Of a stretch of DNA of 64,000 bases, positions 1-8,740 are shown piece by piece. The position numbers and the translations under genes were made by a program. The notes below the pieces were generated by a model. That model had not been told where the DNA came from. It did not search any database and saw nothing but the letters and a program-made list of their open reading frames with translations. Each line of letters begins with the position of its first letter. Position 1 is the stretch's first letter. Source of the DNA: Mesorhizobium sp. B2-4-3 (lineage in GTDB: Bacteria > Pseudomonadota > Alphaproteobacteria > Rhizobiales > Rhizobiaceae); the NCBI RefSeq assembly GCF_006442815.1, contig NZ_VFVL01000022.1, positions 34,237 through 98,236 on the forward strand, in the 5' to 3' direction.

Positions 1-1
1 G

Positions 2-2183
2 GCCTTCGACACCGAGATCGCCGCGCGCCGGCTGAACGGCGAGCTCGCCCAGGCCGAAGTCGAGACAGTGGCCAATGCGCCCGCCGATGGCGCCGGCCTG
101 CACCAAGCCATGTACGGCCAGGTAAATCCACACACCGGCCAGGTGGTGAAGACTGGCCTGTTCGACACGCTGTTCGGCAATTTCCTGAAGCAGGCGCCAC
201 CCGAACTGCGCCCAGGTCTTGCCAGCCGCAAGGAAGCGCTGCGGGAGGCGGGCGCAATACGCCTGGCGCTCCAGCAAAATCAGCGCCGCAAGCAATATGA
301 ACAGGATCAGCTGGCGGAGGTCCACAGCGCCGAGTTCAGCAACATCGCGCAAAGCGACCCGAACGACACCGCTGCCTTCGACGCCTCTCGGCAGGCCGGC
401 CTCGACCTTCTTGCCAAGATGGACCTCGACCCGCAGATCAGGCTGCAGGCCGAAGCCGACTGGCGCGCCAGCACGGCGAAGGCGCGGATGCAGGCGCTGA
501 TCGCCCAGGACCCGCGCCGCGCCGCCGAGATGCTGAGCGCCGGACCGGTCGCCAGCGACGGCATGGGCGAGACTGTGCGCGCGCAGCTTGGTGCCGGCGC
601 GCAGGATGAGCAGGCCGCCGCGAAGGGCGACTGGCGTCGCAACAAGACGCCGGACGAAGCGATCGCCCAGGCGTTCGCCGACGTTCCCGAAGAGGAACAG
701 CAAGCGATCCGCCGACAGGCGAAGGCCGCCAGCCTCGCTCAAGAGGTCAAGATCCGCGCCGCCATCGATCGCGCGGAAGCGGAAGCTCCCGACGAGATCG
801 CACGGACCGGCACCTACTCCGGCAACATACCGGGCGAGGATGCCTACAAGATCGTCTACGGCCCGGAAGAAGGCATTAAGCGCCGGCAGGATCTCGAATG
901 GCAGGTCGATGTCGGGAAGAAGATTTTCGACATGGGGGCCATGTCGAACCAGGCCATCAATGCAGCCGTTGTCAATGCCGAGGCCGGCCCGAATTCGTCG
1001 CCAGACAAAGAGCGCGACGAGGCAACCGCCGTCGCGGCAAAGCTGGTCCTGGAGAGGAGGCGGGTCGATTCAGGTGGCTATGTCAGCGATACGTCTCAAG
1101 ATATCTCCGCGGGCTGGAAAGCCGTATTTGGCACTGGCCCTTCCGATCCAGAGGCTTATGACCAGGACACATACGACAGAACAATAGAATTGTCTGTCGC
1201 CAGGCAAAAAGCATTGGGCATTGATGATGAAAATCTCCAGCCCGTGCCGTTCTCGATTCTTCTCAAACTTGCCGAGGATCGTGACAGCGGAAGTATGTAC
1301 TTCATGGACAACTATGCCAAGGCAAGCGAGTTGTTCTTGCGTACGAAAGGTCCCGTCGCGCGAGCATCTCTGGTCCGGGAACTGGATGCTGCCGGTCTGG
1401 GTGGAATTCTCCCCGGCGGCAAGCCACGCCTTTCCGTGGGCGAAGTATTTCGAGCGGATGCGAAAGCCATCGGCAAAGAAACCGCGAATGCCGGGATATT
1501 CGCGGGCAAATTGATCAAAGGGGCTGGCTACGTTGTTTCCCTTGGATCAAGCGAGCCTCCCGATTTCAGCCATGGGTACTACGAGCCAGCGAACAGCACC
1601 GAGAAGGTGATGATGCGTCAGCAAGGCGACGCATTGAGTTGGGGATACCGGTGCCCGGGGTTGGTCGAGTTCTTGAGGCTGCGATGCCGCAGGCGGTTGA
1701 GCGGATCGGTTCTGGAGCGGCAGCGCAAGCAGAACGTTCCATTGCGACCAATTCCAGTGAAGGCGCTTCACTTGCGCAACCTAAGGACGAGATTGCGAGC
1801 AGAAGCGCAAACATCTATGATCCTCCAGTCAAAACAGTTCGCTCGATTTTCGACGATTACCCAGGTGCGGTGAAGGCTGATGACAACGAAAAGCTCCTCA
1901 TCGACGCCAAAACCGGAAGGCAACTCTCCGATCCCGAGACCGGAAGACTCCTCTACGACAGCGAAGGAAGAGGCCTCGGCGGAAAACCGTGGTCGGCCGA
2001 AGAGTGGTGGGCGGAGAAGACATCGCCGTCCTACCGAAAGAATATGACGCCCTTGCGGAGGCAGCGACTGGCAAGGGCCATACGGCAGTCGAGGCGGGAG
2101 CGCTTCCAAAACGAGTAGTCGGGAATACGTTGCTCCAGGCCCGAACGGCCCCGAAAGGTCGTTTTGAAGATGGCCAGGACTAA
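2..2183 (+). pseudogene. Phage virion-type protein, 5' end outside window, two apparent frameshifts
   Basis: An open frame runs from the left edge with coding-like sequence before the first possible GTG start at 68, so the gene probably begins upstream. The long helical, Ala/Gln/Arg-rich protein resembles the large internal or tail-associated virion proteins seen in rhizobial prophages; no enzymatic motif is visible. Coherent coding continues through three frames: frame 2 to about 1641, frame 1 from the GGGG run at 1641-1644 to about 1983, then frame 3 from the AAAA run at 1983-1986 to the TAA at 2181-2183. Both shifts are in the same direction and fit loss of one base in a homopolymer. Read through, the product would be about 725 residues from the window edge and end in a compact module around residues KEYDALAEAATGK. 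It lies directly upstream of the tail fibre. Either it is a decayed gene or the sequence has two homopolymer errors. Confidence 0.6.
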
Positions 2184-2223
2184 CCGCCCGACCTCAGCCC
2201 ACGCACTGACCCCAATCTTTCCA

Positions 2224-2247
2224 GCCTCGCTTTCGCGGGGCTTTTTT
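2224..2247 (+). terminator. Rho-independent terminator after the virion gene
   Basis: A 7-bp stem GCCTCGC / GCGGGGC with a TTTC loop is followed by six T. It sits between the broken virion gene and the tail-fibre start, so the longer fibre reading frame from 2164 would be translated through a terminator. This supports the start at 2263. Confidence 0.8.
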
Positions 2248-2262
2248 CATGGAGCAAGCCTT

Positions 2263-4236
2263 ATGGCCCGACCTGCAACTGCCGCCGTTCGCCTGTTGAC
2301 CGGCGAGCGCGAACCCGTGCGCCTGGCGACGATCGCGAATATCACCCTTTACGGCCTGCAGACCATCGACGGTGTGCTGACGCAAGTCGGCGACCGTGTG
2401 CTGGTCAAGGACCAGGCCGACCAGACCCAGAATGGCATCTACACGGCGAGCGAGGGCCAGTGGTTCCGCGCCGCCGACGCCCGCGCCGCGCGTACCATGC
2501 AGAAGGGCACGACGGTGCATGTGCAGGAGGGCGCCGTCTCGGCTGATCGCGTCTACGCCTTCGAGACGCTGGATCCGGTGATCGGAGCCGACCCGATTGT
2601 GCTCGGCTTCTATCTCTCGCAGGACACGCTTGGCGACGCCGTGAATGCCGCCAATGCCGCAGCCATAAGCGCGGCCGCGGCGCTGATCTCCAAGAATGCC
2701 GCCGCCACCAGCGCCACCAACGCGGCGGGCTCGGCGACCGGGGCGGCCGGCTCCGCCACAGCCGCGTCCACTTCCGCCACCAATGCCGCGACCAGCGCCA
2801 CCAGTGCCGGCAGTTCGGCGACGGCGGCGGCTGGCTCCGCCTCCGCCGCCGCCGGTTCGGCCACGAGCGCCGGCACATCGGCAAGCGCCGCTGCCGGCTC
2901 GGCTTCCGCCGCATCGAGCTCGGCCACCGCCGCTTCCGGATCCGCCACCAGCGCCGCGACGTCGGCCACCAACGCGGCGGCGAGTGCGGTCGCTGCCGCC
3001 AATGCGGTGGCAGCACTTGGCTATAGCTTTTCCACCAGCACCGCCGATGCCGATCCCGGCAACGGCACGCTGCGGCTGAACAATGCCAGCGCCGCCTCGG
3101 CCACCGCGGCCTATATCGACAACCTCGATTCCAGCGGCGCCACGGTGAGCGGCGTGCTCGATGGCTTCGACGACAGCACCAACGCCATCAAGGGCCAGCT
3201 GACGCTGCGCTCAAAAGCGTCGGCGGCAATCGCCTATGTCTACAACGTCACCGGCTCGGTGGTGGATGGAACGGGCTATCGCAAACTGACCCTGGCCTAT
3301 GTCAGCGGCGCCGGCACCTTGCCCAACACCACCGACGGCATCTGGCTGATCTTCGCCCGCGCCGGCGACAAGGGCGCGGATGGCACCGGCGTGGGCGACT
3401 TCACCGGCCCGGCCAGTTCGGTGACCGACAACATCGTGACCTTCGCCGGCACGACAGGGAAGGCCGGCAAGGACAGTGGTGTGGCGGTGGCGAGCCTGGT
3501 CGCCGGGCCGGCCTCGGCCGCGGCCGACAACCTCGCCACGTTCAACGGCACGACGGGCAAGCTGGTGAAGGACAGCGGCGTGGCGGTGGGGAGCCTGGCG
3601 CCGAAGGCCAATGCCTCTTTCACTGGCACCTTCAGCCCGCCAACCAATACCATTGCGCTGAATGCGCTGGCTGACAGCGTGGCTGTGTCGGTCCTTGGTC
3701 GTTCGGCCAATTCGAGCGGCGCCCGAGCGGACATCTCCGCGGGTTCCGATGACACGATCCTGCGGCGCGTGTCCTCGGCGCTCGGCTTTGGGCAGCTCAC
3801 CGTCGGCATGGTGCCGGCCGGGCTAGTCACCTATGCCATGCTCGCATCCGGTGCCATCGCATCCAACAGCGAGTTTCAGCTTGGAACGGCAAGCAAGCTT
3901 CTGACGGCGGCCGCATTAAAGTCGACCGTAGCCTACCAGACGCTTACGTCCGGCGCGTCCGTCTCGTGGGATATGTCGCTCGGCAACAACGCTTCCTTGG
4001 CTGCAGGCACGAACGTGACGATCGGCAATCCGACCAATGCGGTGCCCCAGTTTGGCTTCGTGCTCAAGATCACCGCCGTGACGTCCGCACGCACCGTGAG
4101 CCTAAGCTCGAATCTCGTGCCCGCTGCGGGCGTCGAGAGCTTTCCCATCACGATCCAGACGACGGAAACCGTCTTCCTGGCCGGCTTTGTCGACACGACG
4201 AGCCGCCTTGTCATCACCAGCGTTTTGAGAACGTAA
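2263..4236 (+). CDS. Phage tail fibre protein with Ala/Ser/Thr repeat stalk
   Basis: Structural fibre of the prophage virion, expected to mediate host recognition. The first ~125 residues form a globular head-proximal domain of the type found at the N-terminus of other fibres. About residues 140-250 are a low-complexity stalk of repeated SAT/SAS/AAG units, matching the phage tail-fibre repeat style (PF03335-like). About residues 385-450 hold two copies of a GPAS..DN..TF.GTTGK..KDSGVAV motif, common in fibres. The C-terminal domain is unrecognised. ATG at 2263 is chosen because a GGAG ribosome-binding site lies 8 bases upstream and a terminator lies just before it. The next gene follows 12 bases after the stop with its own ribosome-binding site. 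Confidence 0.85.
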   Translation: MARPATAAVRLLTGEREPVRLATIANITLYGLQTIDGVLTQVGDRVLVKDQADQTQNGIYTASEGQWFRAADARAARTMQKGTTVHVQEGAVSADRVYAFETLDPVIGADPIVLGFYLSQDTLGDAVNAANAAAISAAAALISKNAAATSATNAAGSATGAAGSATAASTSATNAATSATSAGSSATAAAGSASAAAGSATSAGTSASAAAGSASAASSSATAASGSATSAATSATNAAASAVAAANAVAALGYSFSTSTADADPGNGTLRLNNASAASATAAYIDNLDSSGATVSGVLDGFDDSTNAIKGQLTLRSKASAAIAYVYNVTGSVVDGTGYRKLTLAYVSGAGTLPNTTDGIWLIFARAGDKGADGTGVGDFTGPASSVTDNIVTFAGTTGKAGKDSGVAVASLVAGPASAAADNLATFNGTTGKLVKDSGVAVGSLAPKANASFTGTFSPPTNTIALNALADSVAVSVLGRSANSSGARADISAGSDDTILRRVSSALGFGQLTVGMVPAGLVTYAMLASGAIASNSEFQLGTASKLLTAAALKSTVAYQTLTSGASVSWDMSLGNNASLAAGTNVTIGNPTNAVPQFGFVLKITAVTSARTVSLSSNLVPAAGVESFPITIQTTETVFLAGFVDTTSRLVITSVLRT

Positions 4237-4248
4237 AAGGAGAACCCG

Positions 4249-4689
4249 ATGTCTATTCTCGTCCGCAAGATCAATGACGTTTGGCAGGAGTGGCACGGCT
4301 CCTCCATCGTGACCCAGATGGTCGGCACCTACACCGCCGTCTATGGTGACGGCCGGCAGGTCGAGACGACGTGCGATCCGTACCCCGTCGAAATCCAGAT
4401 GAACGGCGACAGCCTGCGCGGCTTCTATGACCAGGGCCTTTGGACGATCGAGGAGGTCGAGGCCGTGGGTGGCAGGATTGCGATGCCGTTCGAAGTGCCG
4501 GAGGGCAAGCAGCCGGTCGGTTCGCCGTATTATGTGGAAACCGATGGCGTGGTCCAGCAGACCAATGAAGTCGAGGACATCCCGCCGGTTCCTGAGCCGC
4601 CGACTGTAGAGGCTAAGGTCGCCGCGATGTTGGCCGGCTACGACCTCTCGGTCAGCGAATTGAAGTCCGCGCTGGGGCTGGGTGTCTGA
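4249..4689 (+). CDS. Small phage protein next to the tail fibre
   Basis: 146 residues, start ATG preceded by AAGGAGAA. It has no signal peptide or membrane segment and is acidic in its C-terminal half, with a Pro-rich linker (about residues 113-120) before a short helical tail. Its place right after a fibre gene suggests a fibre-assembly or fibre-associated role, but no family was recognised. The stop codon overlaps the next start by one base (TGATG), so the two genes are probably translationally coupled. Confidence 0.7.
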   Translation: MSILVRKINDVWQEWHGSSIVTQMVGTYTAVYGDGRQVETTCDPYPVEIQMNGDSLRGFYDQGLWTIEEVEAVGGRIAMPFEVPEGKQPVGSPYYVETDGVVQQTNEVEDIPPVPEPPTVEAKVAAMLAGYDLSVSELKSALGLGV

Positions 4690-5396
4690 TGTATCCCGGC
4701 ATCATTCCCCGGATTACCCAGCAGCCTGTTAAAAAGGCTACCTTGCTTCTTCATTTCGAAGGAGCTAACTCCTCTCAGGTCTTTATTGATGACAGTCTGA
4801 ACAACCTCACCATCGCTGCTGCTGGCAACGCGCAGATAGATACGAGCACCTTCGTTTTTGGGGCATCTTGCGGGACTTTCGACGGCACTGGCGATTACTT
4901 ATACACGGATGACCCTAGAGCCTTCGTCGGCACCGGCGACTTCACTATCGAAGGTCGAGTTTGCTGCACGAACGAGGCGAGCGCCGGTCGGCCACTATTC
5001 GACACTCGAGCCGTGACTGGCGGGCTGGGTATGTACCTCAGTTTGAACTCTAGCGAATCACTCGTGCTGTCTACCAGCACGACAGCGGCGGGAAATGACA
5101 AAGTTCGTCAGGCATCAAGCAGCCTGACAGTGGGAACGTGGTACAGTTGGGCTGTTTGTAGGGTATCTGGCACGTGGCGATGTTTCCTCAATGGGGCGAC
5201 GTTCGGATCGTCGTTCTCTGACACTCAGGTCTTTCCCACACAAGCCGTCACCATTGGAGCTTTCATCGACACACGAGACTCCAGTGGCCCTAACAACAAG
5301 TTCAAGGGCAATTTGGACGAGTTTCGCATTTCTAACATTGCCCGCTACACCGCTAACTATACGCCGGCCGGATCCGCATTCAGCCGATATGACTAG
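4689..5396 (+). CDS. LamG/concanavalin-A-like domain phage protein
   Basis: 235 residues. The sequence from about residue 17 to 230 has the LamG-type jellyroll pattern: LLLHFEG near the start, CGTFDGTGDYL, FTIEGRV, then WYSWAVCRVSGTWRCFLNG, ending with GNLDEFRISNIARYT. Such domains bind carbohydrate and often decorate phage tails and fibres. Base composition and codon use are visibly more AT-rich than in neighbouring genes, suggesting separate acquisition. It ends tail to tail with the reversed methyltransferase gene, overlapping by 4 bases. Confidence 0.8.
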   Translation: MYPGIIPRITQQPVKKATLLLHFEGANSSQVFIDDSLNNLTIAAAGNAQIDTSTFVFGASCGTFDGTGDYLYTDDPRAFVGTGDFTIEGRVCCTNEASAGRPLFDTRAVTGGLGMYLSLNSSESLVLSTSTTAAGNDKVRQASSSLTVGTWYSWAVCRVSGTWRCFLNGATFGSSFSDTQVFPTQAVTIGAFIDTRDSSGPNNKFKGNLDEFRISNIARYTANYTPAGSAFSRYD

Positions 5397-6046
5397 GGGT
5401 TTGGTGTAGCAATGTAATCCCAAACGCTTTGGATATTGCAACTCTCGATAAACGCGGTTCGATCAAGAGTTTTGTGAAGGATGGTTGAGATCGAGTAGCT
5501 GAGGCCGACGAAGAAATCGAAGTAGTCTGCAGCCGTATAGTCATAATTTACTATGCCTTTGTCGCCGCATTCGAACGTGACGTAGGGACGACTGTTCCGA
5601 AGGTGCTGAACAGCGCCCCTTAGGATGGTAAGGTCACCGCCCTCGGCATCGACCTTGATATAGCGGATTGGATAGTTCTGCACGACATCGTCAAGACGGC
5701 GGACGGGCACCACGATCTCGCGCCGCTCCAATGTATCGTCATGATAGATGCGCTCGCGGAAGCCGCTGTATTCGGGGAACTCAGGCACATAAACGAATGG
5801 TGCCATGTTTGCTGAAGTGCCCAGCGCCCAGTTTCGAAGCGTCACGTTTGATTGCTTGGACAACCTCTTCTGAAGCGTTTTGAACTGTTCCGGCAAAGGT
5901 TCGAAGGCATATACATGGCCGGTTCCGCCAACCAGTTCCGCCAGCGGCTGAGTGTGCCTCCCGGTGTGCGCGCCGCAGTCGATGGCAATATCGCCTGGCT
6001 TGAGCACTGACCTATAGAAGTCTTCGACAGCTTGTTCGTAATTCAC
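5393..6046 (-). CDS. FkbM-family SAM-dependent methyltransferase, probable prophage cargo
   Basis: 217 residues. The SAM-binding motif I appears as AIDCGAHTGRHT at about residues 21-32, followed by VYAFEPLPEQF (motif II region) and YIKVDAEGGDLTILRG, which is the typical FkbM signature. FkbM enzymes usually O-methylate sugars or small hydroxyl groups. The start is GTG at 6046 with only a weak ribosome-binding site. The gene is inverted relative to all surrounding phage late genes and lies between the LamG protein and the endolysin, the usual position of a moron. Modification of host surface glycans or of the phage receptor is a reasonable but untested role. Confidence 0.8.
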   Translation of the reverse strand: MNYEQAVEDFYRSVLKPGDIAIDCGAHTGRHTQPLAELVGGTGHVYAFEPLPEQFKTLQKRLSKQSNVTLRNWALGTSANMAPFVYVPEFPEYSGFRERIYHDDTLERREIVVPVRRLDDVVQNYPIRYIKVDAEGGDLTILRGAVQHLRNSRPYVTFECGDKGIVNYDYTAADYFDFFVGLSYSISTILHKTLDRTAFIESCNIQSVWDYIATPNP

Positions 6047-6167
6047 GCGCTTCGCTTCTATCAGAGTTTACTCACTTTTACCGAATAGCGCTCCGGTCGA
6101 TGGAGCGCAACCACCCAAACAATCACCAATGACAGCTTCGCCAGGGGCAGGCGGAAAGGAACCCACC

Positions 6168-6908
6168 ATGGACCGCAATTTCGCGCGTGCCCTTTCGCTC
6201 GTCCTCTCGTCTGAGGGCGGCTGGTCGGACAATCCCGCCGATCCCGGCGGCGCGACCATGAAGGGCGTCACGCTCGCCAATTTCCGCCGCTACGTCAAAG
6301 CCGACGCCACCAAGGCCGATCTTCGCAAGATCAGTGATGATCAGGTGGCCACGGTTTACCGGCGTTTCTACTGGGATACCGTCAGCGGCGCCGACCTTCC
6401 CGCCGGCGTCGACTATGCCGTCTTCGACTTTGCCGTGAACAGCGGGCCGGGCAGGGCGGCGAAATATCTTCAAGCTGTGCTCGGCGTTGCCCAGGACGGC
6501 CGCATCGGCCCGGCCACGCTTGCCGCGGCAAGGGGAAAACCCGCCGGCGTCGTCATCGATGCGCTCTGCGACGCCCGGCTCGCCTTCCTCGAAAGGCTGC
6601 CGACGTGGCCGAGCTTCGGCCGAGGCTGGAGCGCGCGTGTCGCCTCGGTGCGCCGGCAGGCGCTGCTGATGTCGGCCACGCCGCTGACGACGACGATATC
6701 GGTGCCGACGGCGCCTGCATCCGCCGATGGTGCGGGACCAACCCCGCCGCCCGCGGAGTCGCATGCCGGCGGCGAGGCGCCCGCCGCGCCGCACAAATCC
6801 ACATCGCCCATCAAAGCAACGGGCATCCTTGCGCTGATCGCGCTCGGCTCCCTGGCTGCCTGGGCCATGCATCTTCCCTGCAATCTCTTCGGAGTGTTCT
6901 GCCAATGA
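6168..6908 (+). CDS. Phage endolysin, GH108 lysozyme with C-terminal membrane segment
   Basis: 246 residues. The N-terminal 75 residues match glycoside hydrolase family 108: the catalytic Glu is in SSEGGWSDNPADPGG (about residue 17), then KGVTLANFRRY and YRRFYWD. Residues 80-165 resemble the associated peptidoglycan-binding domain 3 (DFAVNSGPGRAA, GVAQDGRIGPATL). A Pro/Ala-rich linker leads to a C-terminal hydrophobic helix (about residues 215-240). ATG at 6168 is preferred over upstream 6129 because GGAAAGGAA lies 6-8 bases before it. Degrades peptidoglycan for host lysis. The C-terminal helix is unusual for a soluble endolysin and may tether it to the membrane. The stop overlaps the next start (ATGA). 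Confidence 0.85.
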   Translation: MDRNFARALSLVLSSEGGWSDNPADPGGATMKGVTLANFRRYVKADATKADLRKISDDQVATVYRRFYWDTVSGADLPAGVDYAVFDFAVNSGPGRAAKYLQAVLGVAQDGRIGPATLAAARGKPAGVVIDALCDARLAFLERLPTWPSFGRGWSARVASVRRQALLMSATPLTTTISVPTAPASADGAGPTPPPAESHAGGEAPAAPHKSTSPIKATGILALIALGSLAAWAMHLPCNLFGVFCQ

Positions 6909-7108
6909 TTGCCGTCATCATCCGCATCGCCCTGCGCTATGGCGCGGGCGTGCTTGTCGCGCGCGGCCTTCTGGGCGCCGACGACGCCTCGGCGTTTTCC
7001 GCCGATCCCGACATTCAGATGGCGCTGGAGACTGGACTCGGTCTCGCCATCGCTGCAATGGCCGAGTGGTGGCACCTGCTCGCGCGCCGGTTCGGCTGGG
7101 AGCACTGA
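6905..7108 (+). CDS. Putative phage holin (Pam3_gp28-like)
   Basis: 67 residues with two hydrophobic stretches (about residues 3-23 and 43-55) and a short charged C-terminus ending RRFGWEH. The pattern and the position next to the endolysin match the Pam3_gp28-type putative holin family. It would form membrane lesions that trigger lysis. The start ATG overlaps the endolysin stop by 4 bases, and the next small gene begins 2 bases after its stop. Confidence 0.7.
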   Translation: MIAVIIRIALRYGAGVLVARGLLGADDASAFSADPDIQMALETGLGLAIAAMAEWWHLLARRFGWEH

Positions 7109-7110
7109 CC

Positions 7111-7221
7111 ATGGAAAATCTCAAGTCTGTCCTCGCCCAGCTGCTCGAGCAGGCGAGGTCGTATGTGATCGTCGGCGCCGTCTGCTTCGTAGCCGGTCTT
7201 CTCATCGGAGCGCTGCTATGA
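7111..7221 (+). CDS. 36-residue single-span membrane protein of the lysis cassette
   Basis: Encodes a 36-residue peptide: a short amphipathic N-terminus (about 17 residues) then one transmembrane helix of about 18 residues ending GLLIGALL. ATG follows the holin stop by 2 bases, and its TGA overlaps the next ATG (ATGA). Small one-span proteins in lysis cassettes can be accessory holins or antiholins; the sequence alone does not decide. The tight overlaps on both sides are the main evidence that it is real. Confidence 0.6.
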   Translation: MENLKSVLAQLLEQARSYVIVGAVCFVAGLLIGALL

Positions 7222-7457
7222 GCGCGCTGCTGGCATGGCTTCTCGGCAATCCGACCATCCTGGCCATCGGCGCCGGCCTTGTCGGCGCGCTCGGCTGGGG
7301 CTTCCACCAGCGCCTCGCCGGCGCGCGGGCCGAGCGCGGCAGGCAGGCTGAAGCCGAAATCGCGGCCCGTAATGTCGCCGATCAGGTCGACAACGATATC
7401 GGCGCTTTGCCGGTCGACGCGGTCAGGAAGGAGCTGAAGTCATGGGCAAGGGACTGA
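7218..7457 (+). CDS. Putative i-spanin (Rz-like)
   Basis: 79 residues: one N-terminal transmembrane helix (about residues 3-27) followed by a charged, helical domain rich in Ala, Arg and Glu that could form a coiled coil. This is the layout of inner-membrane spanins, which reach across the periplasm to fuse inner and outer membranes at the end of lysis. The 3' end overlaps the start of a small lipoprotein gene by 16 bases in another frame, the classical Rz/Rz1 arrangement. The call is from topology and context, not sequence similarity. Confidence 0.65.
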   Translation: MSALLAWLLGNPTILAIGAGLVGALGWGFHQRLAGARAERGRQAEAEIAARNVADQVDNDIGALPVDAVRKELKSWARD

Positions 7458-7636
7458 TCGTCGCCGCCATCGCCGCCGCGCTTGCCGGCTGCACGACGGC
7501 CAGGGGCGGCTTCTGCGCCGTCGCCTCGCCGATGCGCCTCTCCGCGAGCACGCTCGACAGTCTGTCTGACCAGGAGGCGAGGGCGCTGCTCGCCCACAAC
7601 CGCAAAGGTGAAGAACTCTGCGGCTGGAGGCCGTGA
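7442..7636 (+). CDS. Putative o-spanin lipoprotein (Rz1-like)
   Basis: 64 residues with a short signal peptide and lipobox LAGC; the mature protein would begin at Cys17 and be about 48 residues. It starts inside the 3' end of the putative i-spanin gene. A small outer-membrane lipoprotein in this position is the expected partner of the i-spanin. The stop overlaps the ATG of the next gene by one base. Confidence 0.65.
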   Translation: MGKGLIVAAIAAALAGCTTARGGFCAVASPMRLSASTLDSLSDQEARALLAHNRKGEELCGWRP

Positions 7637-7959
7637 TGCACGACATTTTCGATCTTCTGGGCATCAAGGGCCAGGTCGTGGCGGCCGGGCTCGCCGGCGG
7701 CGTGCTGCGGGCGCTGTCGCGGCACCGCTACAAGCTGCGCGAAATGGTTGCCTCGCCGATCTGCGGCGCCCTGGCAGCCGCCTATCTGACACTGCCTGCC
7801 GTCGCCTGGGTCCGCGCAAGCAGCCTGCCGATGCCCGATACTGCCGACGATACCACCACGCTTGCCGCCGCTTTCCTGATCGGCGTCTCTGCAATGTGGA
7901 TCTCGGACATCGTTTTCGAGGTGGTGGTGCGAAGATTCAAACAAACGCCGGATTCCTGA
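7636..7959 (+). CDS. Small phage membrane protein, second holin candidate
   Basis: 107 residues with about three hydrophobic segments (roughly residues 13-28, 40-61 and 75-97) separated by short charged loops, and a C-terminus RRFKQT. ATG at 7636 overlaps the preceding stop (TGATG); a GTG at 7633 is an alternative. It is the last gene of the lysis cassette. Holin function is an inference from topology and position. Confidence 0.6.
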   Translation: MHDIFDLLGIKGQVVAAGLAGGVLRALSRHRYKLREMVASPICGALAAAYLTLPAVAWVRASSLPMPDTADDTTTLAAAFLIGVSAMWISDIVFEVVVRRFKQTPDS

Positions 7960-8112
7960 TCGCGGCGGGCCGAAACCGCGCAGGCATCGAGACGTTGACT
8001 GCAGATCGTCCACACCGGACCAAGATGCCGGTGTCAGAGGTTGGCCCGATCGAGCCGCTGGAAGAATCCAGGCGCAACGCCTATCTATGGAGCAATCCAA
8101 CGGAGGTGTGAC

Positions 8113-8634
8113 ATGGCTTCTTCCACTGAACGCGCGGTCCTTGCGGGCGGTTGCTTCTGGGGCATGCAGGATTTGATCCGGCGCCTGCCCGGCGTGATCT
8201 CAACGCGAGTGGGCTACAGCGGTGGCGATGTCCCCAACGCCACCTACCGCAACCATGGCACCCACGCCGAGGCGATCGAGATCAACTTCGATCCGGCCAG
8301 GACCAGCTTCCGTACGCTGCTCGAATTCTTCTTCCAGATCCACGATCCGACGACCAAGAACCGCCAGGGCAACGATACTGGCGCGAGCTATCGCTCGGCG
8401 ATTTTCTACATCAGCGATGAACAGAAGCGGATCGCCGAGGACACGATAGCCGACGTCGACGCGTCAGGCCTATGGCCTGGCAAGGTCGTCACCGAGCTCG
8501 CCCCGGTCGGTCCCTTCTGGGAAGCGGAGCCCGAGCATCAGGACTATCTCGAGCGCTATCCCAACGGCTACACCTGCCATTTCGCGCGGCCGGGCTGGAA
8601 GCTTCCGGTCCGCCAACAGGCGGCGGCGTCATAG
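8113..8634 (+). CDS. msrA: Peptide-methionine (S)-S-oxide reductase
   Basis: 173 residues. Repairs oxidised methionine in proteins using thioredoxin. The catalytic motif GGCFWG is at residues 12-17, followed by GVISTRVGYSGG, YRNHGTHAEAIEI and the downstream THDPT-like segment IHDPTTKNRQGNDTGASYRS, all MsrA hallmarks. ATG at 8113 has GGAGGTG upstream. It is the first clear host gene after the prophage and is followed by a strong terminator, so it is probably a single-gene unit. Confidence 0.95.
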   Translation: MASSTERAVLAGGCFWGMQDLIRRLPGVISTRVGYSGGDVPNATYRNHGTHAEAIEINFDPARTSFRTLLEFFFQIHDPTTKNRQGNDTGASYRSAIFYISDEQKRIAEDTIADVDASGLWPGKVVTELAPVGPFWEAEPEHQDYLERYPNGYTCHFARPGWKLPVRQQAAAS

Positions 8635-8675
8635 TCACAGATCTGGCTGTTTGACACGGCCTTACGCTTTGATCC

Positions 8676-8709
8676 GCCCGCCGTGCCGGAAGGCATGGCG
8701 GGCTTTTTT
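8676..8709 (+). terminator. Rho-independent terminator after msrA
   Basis: A 12-bp stem (GCCCGCCGTGCC / GGCATGGCGGGC, one G-U pair) with a GGAA loop is followed by six T, about 40 bases after the msrA stop. Confidence 0.85.
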
Positions 8710-8740
8710 GCGTTCCGGCCGCCGTCCCGGACGGGCGGCC

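Noticed and set aside
2690..3010. Possible CRISPR-like repetition
   Set aside because: The repeats are short codon-level units inside a tail-fibre gene, with no spacers.
2405..3016. Arg/Trp/Pro-rich minus-strand frame opposite the tail-fibre stalk
   Set aside because: Product of the repeat DNA read backward.
7960..8112. Prophage right attachment site next to msrA
   Set aside because: No tRNA or direct repeat could be seen, since the left end lies outside the window.
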